Assembly (NCBI GenBank): GCA_031269405.1 | Contig: JAISZE010000112.1 | Span: forward strand, 1-13,837 | Direction: 5' to 3' | DNA: 13,837 bases | Source: Treponema sp. | Lineage (GTDB): Bacteria; Spirochaetota; Spirochaetia; Treponematales; Breznakiellaceae | In this document: one piece after another, positions 6,668-13,530 of the stretch | Position numbering within the stretch: the first letter of the stretch is position 1 | How the letters are laid out: each line of letters starts with the position of its first letter | Made by a program: the position numbers and the translations under genes | The notes under the pieces: model-generated | What the model saw: only the letters and a program-made list of their open reading frames with translations | Told to the model about the DNA's origin: nothing | Database searches by the model: none

Positions 6668-8580
6668 AAGCCTGCCAGAATTTTTTCAGCCTCTCTTTTA
6701 CCGGGATAATTGGGATTCCGGTTCAGAAGGTCCTGGAGCGTCTGCTTTGCCCGGGACGCTTCCCCCAGGCCGGCGTAAGTCTTGCCCAGCTCAAAGACAG
6801 CGTCCCAGTTGCCGGGGGCCAGGCTTACCGCTTCCTGGTAAGCGTCTCGGGCCCGGACAAGGCTGCCGGCTCCTGCCAGGGCGCGGGCAAAGTTGAGCCG
6901 TACCGTGGGATTTTCCGGTTCCACACCCAGGGCTTTTTCGTAATGCTCCACGCTCAGGGACCAGTTCTCCTCTTTCGCGTACGCGGCGCCCAGGTTGTTG
7001 TTTACTTCAAAAGAACCGGGCTCGATGCGGTAGGCTTCCAAGAGGCAGTCCAGGGCCTGGGAGTTAAAACCGTTAGCCAGGTATATGCTCCCAAGGTTCA
7101 CCCTGGGGCGCACATAGCCGGAATCCAGGGAAGCCGCCTGCTTATAAGCGGTGATAGCCTTGTCCATGTCCCCTGTGGCTTCCCAGGCCTGCCCCAGGGT
7201 ATAGGCGTAAACCGGATTGGAAGGAACGCTTGAAGCCGCTTTGCCGGCATAAGAGGCGGCTTCGGCGTTTTTGCCCAGCCCCAGTTTTACCACGGCCATA
7301 TTGAAGTTAGTCTGAGCATCGTTAGGGGAGGCAACCAGGGCCTTGTTAAAAGAAGCCTCAGCAGCGGCGAAGTTACCCGCCGCGCTTTGGGCAGCACCCA
7401 GTTCCCGGAACGAAGCGGCGTCGTTGGGGTTGGATCTGAGGGCCTTGGTGAAGGCGTCGATGGCCCCTTTATTGTCCCCTTTAAGCGCGAGGATACGGCC
7501 TATTTCCCGGTGAGCCGCCGCATAGTCGCTTTTCACCGTTACAGCCCTGCTAAAGGCGGCCAGAGCCTCATCGTTCCTGCCGAGCTGCCTCAGAGCGCCT
7601 CCCAGGTTGTACCACGCCGGTTCGTAGCCGGGGTTGATCTTCGTTACACTTTCAAAGGCCTGGCGGGAATCGGCGTAATGGCCGGCGCTGAAATAAACCC
7701 TGCCCAGATCGTACATATACGCCGCGCCATTGGGATCCAGCCGTGCGGCTTCTTTTAATTCGCCTATGGATTCATCCCACTGGCGGAGATCCCTGAAGAT
7801 CTTTCCCAGCGTATAATGAGGCAGTGCCTGGGTCCTGTCTTTTTCCATAGCCTCCCGGGCCAGAGCCGCAGCCCGGGTGGTAGCGTCCCTGCCTTCAGGG
7901 GTGCCGGGATCGCCTGCGGAATACCAGGCTTCGGCCATCTCCGCAAAGACCTGTGCGGAGAAGCGATCCTCCCCCGGAGGAAGGCGGTTCCTGGCGTCTT
8001 CAAATGCGGCTCCGGCCCCGGCGTAGTCTTTCCTGGAAAGGGCGGTTTTGCCCTGGCTGACCAGGTCCAGCACGGCGTCCATCCTGGCCCTGAGTTCCCG
8101 TGAAACCCTGGCCAATTCCTCTTCCTGCGCCCTGCGCCTGGCGGCTTCTGCTTCAGCGGCGGCCCGCCTTTCCGCATCCGCCGCCTGGGCCGCCTCGGCG
8201 GCGGCCCTGCGGACCGCAGCTTCAGCTTCAAGACGGGCCAGCTCTTCGGGATCAGGCTCGGGGGCTTCTTCCAGGACCGTTTCCTCCTGTCCCGGCGATT
8301 CCGCCAGGCGCCTGGAACGGAGTATCTCGTCCCTGAGCCGCCGGGCTTCCCCATCATTCGGGTCTTTCAGGAGGAGGCTGTCTATAAGGTTCAGGGCCTG
8401 CTGGTATTCGCCCTGTTCCAGGTATTCCTGTGCCAAAAGAAGGGTGTTCCGCCTGGCGGCGCCGGCTTCAGCGGCGGCGTTTCCGCGAATCACATAGAAG
8501 GTTCCGAAAACTATGCCTGCCAGCGCTAGAACGCCGGCTGCAACTATCACCAATAAGCGTTTATTCAAGTTCAAATACAC
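6664..8580 (-). CDS. Membrane-anchored TPR-repeat protein
   Basis: The 638-residue protein has one N-terminal membrane segment (about 8-31), a Glu/Ala-rich linker, and a strongly Ala/Glu/Arg-rich helical stretch (about 112-166) that should form a coiled coil. After that, from about residue 250 to the end, come about eleven consecutive 34-residue TPR units (examples: EPAWYNLGGALRQLGRNDEA and NNNLGAAYAKEENWSLSVEH). A large periplasm-facing scaffold for protein-protein contacts is inferred. The start is GTG 8580, inside the end of the upstream TPR gene (20-bp overlap), with GGGG 7 nt before it. The stop overlaps the permease start. No partner can be named from sequence; the tight linkage to the permease is the main clue. 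Confidence 0.85.
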   Translation of the reverse strand: MYLNLNKRLLVIVAAGVLALAGIVFGTFYVIRGNAAAEAGAARRNTLLLAQEYLEQGEYQQALNLIDSLLLKDPNDGEARRLRDEILRSRRLAESPGQEETVLEEAPEPDPEELARLEAEAAVRRAAAEAAQAADAERRAAAEAEAARRRAQEEELARVSRELRARMDAVLDLVSQGKTALSRKDYAGAGAAFEDARNRLPPGEDRFSAQVFAEMAEAWYSAGDPGTPEGRDATTRAAALAREAMEKDRTQALPHYTLGKIFRDLRQWDESIGELKEAARLDPNGAAYMYDLGRVYFSAGHYADSRQAFESVTKINPGYEPAWYNLGGALRQLGRNDEALAAFSRAVTVKSDYAAAHREIGRILALKGDNKGAIDAFTKALRSNPNDAASFRELGAAQSAAGNFAAAEASFNKALVASPNDAQTNFNMAVVKLGLGKNAEAASYAGKAASSVPSNPVYAYTLGQAWEATGDMDKAITAYKQAASLDSGYVRPRVNLGSIYLANGFNSQALDCLLEAYRIEPGSFEVNNNLGAAYAKEENWSLSVEHYEKALGVEPENPTVRLNFARALAGAGSLVRARDAYQEAVSLAPGNWDAVFELGKTYAGLGEASRAKQTLQDLLNRNPNYPGKREAEKILAGL

Positions 8581-9277
8581 CTTCGTACCCCTGTATATCC
8601 TCGATCCCTGCGGAAAGGCCCTTACTGTCCTCTGCCGCAGCCTGGAGAGATGCCGATACTTCCTCTATAAGCCGTTTTCTTCTCTCCGCTTCTGCCCTGG
8701 CGGCCTCCTCGGCTTGGATACGGCGCCGCTCTTGTTCGGCGAATTCATCCCGGATAAAAGCAATAAGGGCCTCAATCCTAGTGCGCTTTTCCGAATACGG
8801 CACAAGCTCAAGGTACTGTTCGTAATCAGCCACCGCTTCCTTAAGGGCCCCGGTCTTTATCTGGGCATTAGCCCTGTTCAGGAAAGCCGGCGCCCAGGAG
8901 GGATCGGAGTCCAGAGCCTGGGTATAGTACTGCCTTGCGAATTCGGCGTTTCCCTTGGTAAAATAGGCGTTCCCAAGGTTGTAGGCTATACGGGCGGTTT
9001 CCTTTCCCCCTTTGGGAAGTATCCTCCTGTAAGCGGTTATGGCGTCGTCCAAGCGGTCCATCTGCTGATAAACAATACCCAGGTATAAAAAAGCCTGAAT
9101 ATGGGCAGGATCCTCATTTGCCGCAGTTTCCAGAAACCCCAGGGCCTCGGCGGGCTTGTTCTGCATGAACAGTTCTTCCCCTTTGGCAAAGGCGGACTGC
9201 GAGATGGCCTTTCCGCTGGTCCAAAAGAACAGGAAAGCCGTAAAAACAAAAAAGAAAATCCTTTTTATTCTGTTCAT
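8561..9277 (-). CDS. Secreted TPR-repeat protein, first gene of the minus operon
   Basis: This 238-residue protein has a basic start (MNRIKR), a hydrophobic core (IFFFVFTAFLFFW) and a likely signal-peptidase site near SGKAISQ, so periplasmic export is predicted. About four TPR units follow (29-165; for example AFLYLGIVYQQMDRLDDAIT and RIAYNLGNAYFTKGNAEFAR). A charged helical stretch of Glu/Arg/Ala comes next (about 175-215), resembling the one in the neighbouring TPR protein. The two genes may be related by partial duplication or act as partners (inference). ATG 9277 has AAGGTG at a somewhat long spacing (about 10 nt). Its promoter is in the 91-bp divergent region with TPR gene 9369. Confidence 0.83.
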   Translation of the reverse strand: MNRIKRIFFFVFTAFLFFWTSGKAISQSAFAKGEELFMQNKPAEALGFLETAANEDPAHIQAFLYLGIVYQQMDRLDDAITAYRRILPKGGKETARIAYNLGNAYFTKGNAEFARQYYTQALDSDPSWAPAFLNRANAQIKTGALKEAVADYEQYLELVPYSEKRTRIEALIAFIRDEFAEQERRRIQAEEAARAEAERRKRLIEEVSASLQAAAEDSKGLSAGIEDIQGYEGVFELE

Positions 9278-9313
9278 TCTTGTGTATTCACCTTATACAT
9301 ACTACAATACTTA

Positions 9314-9328
9314 AATTATCGGATAATT
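9314..9328. promoter_or_regulatory. 7+1+7 palindrome between the divergent TPR operons
   Basis: AATTATC and GATAATT are exact reverse complements around a single central G. The site is in the only intergenic space (9278-9368) between the two operons and overlaps the minus-strand -10 hexamer. A regulator bound here could control both operons together. A/T-rich palindromes also occur by chance near promoters, so the regulatory reading is an inference. Confidence 0.4.
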
Positions 9329-9331
9329 ATA
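9326..9331 (-). promoter_or_regulatory. Candidate -10 box (TATAAT) for the minus operon
   Basis: The minus strand reads a perfect TATAAT here, about 49 bp upstream of the ATG at 9277. A weak -35 (TTTTCC) lies 17 bp further upstream. With a start about 7 nt downstream the leader would be about 42 nt and would include the AAGGTG ribosome site. The plus-strand promoter for the gene at 9369 is less clear; GATAAT (9322-9327) is one possible -10. Confidence 0.45.
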
Positions 9332-9368
9332 CCGTAACACAAAGGAATGGAAAAGGAATGAAAAAAAC

Positions 9369-10376
9369 ATGACCATTACACTGGTAGTCATACTTTTTCT
9401 CGCCGTAGGGGTCGGTTTTCTTAGTTTTTTCCTTGTTAAAAACATCATCATGCCCCGGCGCGCCGCAGCGGCGGCGGAACTGCTCGGTAAGAACAAAAAA
9501 CTCCAGGCTATCAAGGCCGGAAAAGCGGCGGTCGAAAAGGACCCTAAAGACGCCGAGGCCCATTACAACCTGGGAAAAGCGTACCTCGCGGAAGGCAGGA
9601 ACGAGCAGGCCCTGCGGGAGTTCATAAGCGTAAACCGCCTGGGTATCGAAGGTAAAAACATCCCTGAGACCGAATTCCGCCAGATTATAGCCCGGCTTTA
9701 CGTCCAAAATAACGAAAAAGAAGAGGCTCTTAAGGAATACGTGCTGCTTATCAAAAAGCATCCCGAAAATCCGGAGTACTATTTTCAGGCAGGGGTGCTT
9801 TTCGGCGGCAGGAACCGGACGGATCTTGCGGAACAGTACCTTAAAAAGGCGATATCCCTTAACCCGAAAGATCCAAAGGCGTACCTTGAGCTGGGAATTC
9901 TTCTCTATCAGGGCAAAAAGACAAAGGAAGCCAATGCCGTACTGGAATCGGCCCTGAAGCTTGAGCCGGATAATCCCAAAATCCATTTTTTCCTTGGCAG
10001 GGTCTGCAAAGACGCCAAGGACTACGCAGGGGCCCTCCCGTTTTTTGAAAAAGCCTCAAGGGATCAGGAGTACAAGATCCGCGCCCTGGTGGAAAGCGGC
10101 GGTTGCTACATGTCCCTGAAAATGTTTGACAAGGCGGTCCCCGAACTGGAACGGGCGGTTAACGCCATTGAAGACGAAGCGGGCTCCGACAGCCTCTATG
10201 CCCGGTATTTTCTGGGTTTGTGTTATGAAAAAAGACAGGAATTCACCAAAGCCATAGCCCAGTGGGACAAGATCTACGCCAGAAAAAGGAATTTCCGGGA
10301 TGTAGGAGAGAAACTAACCCAGTATCAGCAGTATCGGGAGGATGAAACAGCGAAAGGCGCTGCCGGAAAACCATGA
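9369..10376 (+). CDS. Membrane-anchored TPR-repeat protein, first gene of the plus operon
   Basis: The protein has 335 residues with an N-terminal membrane segment (about 3-24) and a basic cytoplasmic or linker stretch (MPRRAAAAAELLGKNKKLQA). TPR units follow throughout (about 45-300; examples AEAHYNLGKAYLAEGRNEQA, PKAYLELGILLYQGKKTKEA, ARYFLGLCYEKRQEFTKA). ATG 9369 is chosen because AAGGAATG precedes it at a good distance. A four-codon reading frame (ATG AAA AAA ACA TGA) starting at 9358 overlaps this start. The stop forms an ATGA overlap with the metallophosphoesterase, so the two are probably translationally coupled. A scaffold that recruits the downstream enzymes to the membrane is the simplest inference; the topology is not proven. 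Confidence 0.83.
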   Translation: MTITLVVILFLAVGVGFLSFFLVKNIIMPRRAAAAAELLGKNKKLQAIKAGKAAVEKDPKDAEAHYNLGKAYLAEGRNEQALREFISVNRLGIEGKNIPETEFRQIIARLYVQNNEKEEALKEYVLLIKKHPENPEYYFQAGVLFGGRNRTDLAEQYLKKAISLNPKDPKAYLELGILLYQGKKTKEANAVLESALKLEPDNPKIHFFLGRVCKDAKDYAGALPFFEKASRDQEYKIRALVESGGCYMSLKMFDKAVPELERAVNAIEDEAGSDSLYARYFLGLCYEKRQEFTKAIAQWDKIYARKRNFRDVGEKLTQYQQYREDETAKGAAGKP

Positions 10377-11041
10377 AGATCCTCTGTGTTTCCGATCAGA
10401 TAGATCCTCTTGTTTATACCAACTCCATACGGCAGCGTTTTGCCGATGTGGACATGGTTCTCAGCGCCGGGGACCTGCCCATGGATTACCTGGACTTCAT
10501 TGTATCCAGCCTGAACAAGCCCCTGCTTTTCGTTTTTGGAAACCACCACCTTGAGGATTATGAATATTACCAGGGAGGCATGAAGTATTACCAAGGAAAC
10601 GAACACGAATCCATGCCCCAGTTTTCAGGGGCCGTCCACGTACACGGCAAAGTCCGCCGCGAGGAAGGGCTCTTAATCGCCGGCCTGGGGGGCTCTATGC
10701 GGTACAACCGTTCGGAAAATCAGTTCACCGAATTCCAGATGATGATAGGAGCTTTAAAGCTTGTGCCCGCGCTGCTTTTCAACAGGATCTGCCGGGGCCG
10801 TTATGTGGATATACTCCTTACCCATGCCCCCCCCCGGGGTATTCACGACAAAAAAGACAAGTGCCACTTGGGGTTCAAAGCCTTTCTCTGGTTCATGAGG
10901 AAATTCAAGCCCAGGTACCTCATACACGGCCACATACACCTGTATGATCTTTCGGAACCAAGAACCTCAAAATACCAGAATACCCTGGTAATCAACGCAT
11001 ACAGCCACTATCTTATAGATACGGATGAAACTTATGAGTGA
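10373..11041 (+). CDS. Calcineurin-like metallophosphoesterase with an altered DxH motif
   Basis: This 222-residue protein matches the calcineurin-like phosphoesterase order: SDQID (D8), SAGDLP (D34), FGNHH (N57, H58), THAPP (H151) and HGHIH (H185, H187). The family hydrolyses phosphomonoesters, phosphodiesters or nucleotides with two metal ions. The first motif normally reads D-x-H, but here it is D8-Q9-I10, so one usual metal-ligand His is missing. Either D11 or Q9 compensates, or the activity is changed. I cannot say whether this is typical for its orthologues. There is no signal peptide, so it is cytoplasmic. It starts in the ATGA overlap with the TPR gene and overlaps the ParB-like gene by 8-17 bp. 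Confidence 0.83.
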   Translation: MKILCVSDQIDPLVYTNSIRQRFADVDMVLSAGDLPMDYLDFIVSSLNKPLLFVFGNHHLEDYEYYQGGMKYYQGNEHESMPQFSGAVHVHGKVRREEGLLIAGLGGSMRYNRSENQFTEFQMMIGALKLVPALLFNRICRGRYVDILLTHAPPRGIHDKKDKCHLGFKAFLWFMRKFKPRYLIHGHIHLYDLSEPRTSKYQNTLVINAYSHYLIDTDETYE

Positions 11042-11972
11042 TGACAACAAAATAATCGCAAACCCCGCATACGCCCAGGCGGCTGAAGATTTCAACAAAG
11101 CAAGAAACAGGGCTATACTTTCACGGATTCAGCATTTTTTAAATTCAGATAAAGACGAGCTTCTTTCTTTTTATGATGTAAAGGACATACTGAAGCCAAA
11201 AAACGAATTCTACAAAGGCATACAGCAGGTTCCCATAAAGCTCATCGTAGGCAGTGAAGGACGGTACCGTGACTTTAACAAATACTTTCTCCCGCGTTCC
11301 GAATTCCTGAGGGCCCGCTGGGAACGGGTTGACCGCGCACAAATCAAGGACATCCCCCTTCCTGCCATCCAGCTTTACGAAATCGGGAACGCCTATTTTG
11401 TCCGTGACGGCAACCACCGCGTTTCGGTAGCCAGGGCCCAGGGAGTCGAAGAAATAGACGCCGAGGTGATAAGCCTTTCATCGGAGATTACCATCACCCC
11501 TTCTATGACCACCGATGATCTGAGAGAGGCGGTAGTCAATTATGAAAAAAAACTTTTTTATGAAAAAACCGGTTTTGGAAAACTTACAGGAGACGAAGGT
11601 TTGACCTTTACCACTCCTGGCCGTTACGACTTGGTTTATAATCACATAATGGTGCATAAGTATTTTCTTAACCAGGATAAGAGCGGCGAGATCCCTTTTG
11701 AAGAAGCCCTGGTGTCCTGGTACGGCGAAGTTTACCAGCCTATTATAAAAATAATTAACGATTACCGGATTTGCCTTAATTTCCCCGGCAGGAGCCCAAG
11801 CGATCTCTATATCTGGATTGTCAAGCATTGGGATTTTCTTAAGAAAAAAAATGGCATCCATTATTCGATTCAGGACGCAGCTAGGGATTTTTCGCAAAAA
11901 TACGGCAGCAGCAGGGGAAAGTTTTTCCGCTTTATTTCATTTTATCTTGGCCGCCTTTTTGGAAAACGGTAG
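11034..11972 (+). CDS. ParB/sulfiredoxin-fold-like protein with a DGNHR motif
   Basis: The protein has 312 residues from ATG 11034. ATG 11025 would add three residues (MKL) but has no ribosome site, while 11034 has GGA about 8 nt upstream. A central module (about 62-148) contains QQVPIKLIVGSEGRYRDFN, LPRSEFLRARWERVD, then AIQLYEIGNAYFVRDGNHRV and SVARAQGVEEIDAEV. This resembles the ParB N-terminal/sulfiredoxin fold, in which the D-G-x-H-R motif binds a nucleotide (CTP in ParB, ATP in sulfiredoxin). No helix-turn-helix typical of chromosomal ParB is obvious. The C-terminal half (about 150-312) is rich in aromatic residues and shows no domain I recognise. Position between a phosphoesterase and an M28 homologue suggests a nucleotide-linked enzyme or sensor (inference). 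Confidence 0.65.
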   Translation: MSDDNKIIANPAYAQAAEDFNKARNRAILSRIQHFLNSDKDELLSFYDVKDILKPKNEFYKGIQQVPIKLIVGSEGRYRDFNKYFLPRSEFLRARWERVDRAQIKDIPLPAIQLYEIGNAYFVRDGNHRVSVARAQGVEEIDAEVISLSSEITITPSMTTDDLREAVVNYEKKLFYEKTGFGKLTGDEGLTFTTPGRYDLVYNHIMVHKYFLNQDKSGEIPFEEALVSWYGEVYQPIIKIINDYRICLNFPGRSPSDLYIWIVKHWDFLKKKNGIHYSIQDAARDFSQKYGSSRGKFFRFISFYLGRLFGKR

Positions 11973-11978
11973 CCGCCC

Positions 11979-12872
11979 ATGAGCGATGCGTATATGAAGG
12001 GAATACCTTGGGAGCGTTTCAGGGAATTTATCGGCCTTAATGCGGATCGCTTTGCTGTTTTAAAGGATATTCTTGAAACAACAATGCTTGAATTCAAGAT
12101 AGTGACTATAGCGGGAAACAGGCATTTTTTCATAACCCCTCAGGCTTTTGCGGAAGAATTTCCGCGCCGGAGGCCGGTAATCCTGACAGCCCATTACGAC
12201 CGTTCTCCCGGCAGCCCTGGGGCCAACGACAACAGCGCCGGGGTTTTTCTGCTCATTGAAACTGCCATGAAACTCAAGTCCGGAAAAGAAAGAAACTGGC
12301 TTATTATCTTTACCGACAAGGAAGAACTCAGCAGGGACGAAACCATCCTGAACCAGGGATCGTATACCCTTGCTGCGGGGTTTAAAGACACGGGAATGGA
12401 AAACGCCAGGATTTTCAGTTTTGACGCCTGCGGCGCCGGGGACACGCTTATTATTTCCACTACGGTAGAATATCTCTTAAAAAAAGAAGGAAAGGGGAAC
12501 GAAAAAATCCGCCAGTCCCTTTTGGAACTCCGTGAAACCGCCCTGGAGACAGCGCGGGATCTCCGTATGGCAAAGGTCCTTCTTGCGCCGACACCTTTTT
12601 CCGACGATGCGGGCTTTTTCCGCGCAGGAGTAGCAGCCCAAACCATTACTATGCTCCCTTCAGGGGAATGTACCCAGCTTGTATCCATTCTTCGCAGAAA
12701 CCCCCAGTTTGCCGATGCCCTTTTGAGCCGTGAAGAACAATCGGCCCACGACCGCCGCCTTATCCCTGAAACATGGCGGAGCCTTAACAGCCCTTCTGAC
12801 AGCCACCTCAGGCTGACGCCCAGGAACTTCCGTATTGTAACACGTTTTGCCGAAGCTCTTTGCGACAGATAG
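11979..12872 (+). CDS. M28-family zinc peptidase homologue, last His ligand replaced
   Basis: The 297-residue protein carries the M28 peptidase order: LTAHYD (H72), GANDNSAGV (D84, bridging Asp), TDKEEL (E115 catalytic, E116 ligand) and FSFDACGAGD (D149). M28 enzymes then have a late His ligand in a WHT/HT..D context. The corresponding place here reads TWRSLNSPSD, with N270 where that His is expected. Two-zinc binding may therefore be weakened, or the protein may act as a pseudoenzyme or on a different substrate. No signal peptide is seen, unlike many secreted M28 aminopeptidases. The gene starts 6 bp after the ParB-like stop and lacks a clear Shine-Dalgarno sequence, so it probably depends on coupling. 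ATG 11994 is an alternative start. It converges with hemerythrin, 18 bp between stops. Confidence 0.72.
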   Translation: MSDAYMKGIPWERFREFIGLNADRFAVLKDILETTMLEFKIVTIAGNRHFFITPQAFAEEFPRRRPVILTAHYDRSPGSPGANDNSAGVFLLIETAMKLKSGKERNWLIIFTDKEELSRDETILNQGSYTLAAGFKDTGMENARIFSFDACGAGDTLIISTTVEYLLKKEGKGNEKIRQSLLELRETALETARDLRMAKVLLAPTPFSDDAGFFRAGVAAQTITMLPSGECTQLVSILRRNPQFADALLSREEQSAHDRRLIPETWRSLNSPSDSHLRLTPRNFRIVTRFAEALCDR

Positions 12873-12890
12873 TTTTACCCCTGTGGGGAT

Positions 12891-13304
12891 CTAAACAGCC
12901 CCCGCAAGGCTCTTGATATGGACGCCGATTTTTTTATCCTGGATCTTGATATGGCCCACCAGCCAGTCATAGATTTTTCTCCTGACCTCTTCCGCAAGTT
13001 TTGAGGAAGGCCCTTCCAGTATCAGGCGGTGGGAAAGATCTTTAACAACTTCCTTAAAATCATCGTGGAGCTTCTTGTGGTTCTGAAAATCAGGATATTT
13101 GAATTTTTGCTGAATTTTTTCTTCATCAAAAAAATGTTTGATAGTATAGTTGTTAAGAAAATCCATACTTTTCCGAAGCTGATCGCCTGAGTGGGCGCCG
13201 TCGCAGTTATCCAGCAAATCGTAAATAGCCTCAAAAAGCTGCTTGTGCTGGATATCTATAAGCTCATACCCGGTTTCGAGAGAACTGTCCCATTTGCGTT
13301 CCAT
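12891..13304 (-). CDS. Bacteriohemerythrin (single-domain)
   Basis: A 137-residue single hemerythrin domain. All seven diiron ligands of the family are present: H20 (in QHKQL), H57 and E61 (HFFDE), H76 and H80 (HKKLH), H118 and D123 (GHIKIQD). It should bind O2 reversibly at a non-haem diiron site in the cytoplasm. In anaerobes and microaerophiles this is usually read as oxygen sensing, storage or detoxification; the specific role here is inferred. There is no fused signalling domain. ATG 13304 is supported by AAGGGG at a 7-nt spacing. It has its own promoter (TTGACA) and is transcribed divergently from proS. Confidence 0.95.
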   Translation of the reverse strand: MERKWDSSLETGYELIDIQHKQLFEAIYDLLDNCDGAHSGDQLRKSMDFLNNYTIKHFFDEEKIQQKFKYPDFQNHKKLHDDFKEVVKDLSHRLILEGPSSKLAEEVRRKIYDWLVGHIKIQDKKIGVHIKSLAGAV

Positions 13305-13333
13305 GATACCACCCCTTAAAGTTTTATAAACAA

Positions 13334-13363
13334 AGTTTATCGCAAAGCAAAAAACGATGTCAA
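13334..13363 (-). promoter_or_regulatory. Sigma70-type promoter for the hemerythrin gene
   Basis: On the minus strand a perfect TTGACA -35 (13358-13363) is followed after 18 bp by TAAACT (13334-13339). GATAAA at a 16-bp spacing is an alternative -10. The leader to ATG 13304 would be about 23-28 nt and contains the AAGGGG ribosome site. The mobile element's left duplication ends 10 bp upstream of the -35, so the core promoter is intact. Confidence 0.65.
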
Positions 13364-13380
13364 GTTTGTGTTAACCTGCC

Positions 13381-13512
13381 CAGGATAAACGCATAGGAAT
13401 GGAAAAGAGGAAAAAAACACGGACGGACACGGACAAAAGATCTGAATTTCAAACCAAAAGTCCGTGAGGGCCTATCTGGTCCGTGGCAAAAAATTCCTAT
13501 GCGTTTATCCTG
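13381..13512. mobile_element. 132-bp MITE-like element with 20-bp perfect terminal inverted repeats
   Basis: The left end CAGGATAAACGCATAGGAAT (13381-13400) is the exact reverse complement of the right end 13493-13512. The element is flanked by the same 8 bp, AACCTGCC, at 13373-13380 and 13513-13520, which is the pattern of a target-site duplication. There is no coding capacity. The interior holds CACGGAC twice (13418-13424, 13428-13434) and its complement GTCCGTG twice (13460-13466, 13479-13485). Perfect ends and a perfect duplication suggest recent insertion, mobilised in trans by a transposase not in this window. The exact edge is ambiguous by one base, because a C can belong to either duplication or element. 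Confidence 0.78.
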
Positions 13513-13530
13513 AACCTGCCCCCCGCCCTC

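Noticed and set aside
8048..8497. Ser/Ala/Arg-rich plus-strand frame
   Set aside because: It mirrors the Ala/Glu/Arg-rich coiled coil of the TPR gene on the other strand; low complexity explains the open frame.
12873..12890. CCCC-TGT-GGGG hairpin between the M28-like and hemerythrin genes
   Set aside because: Only four base pairs and no convincing T-tract; too weak to call a terminator.
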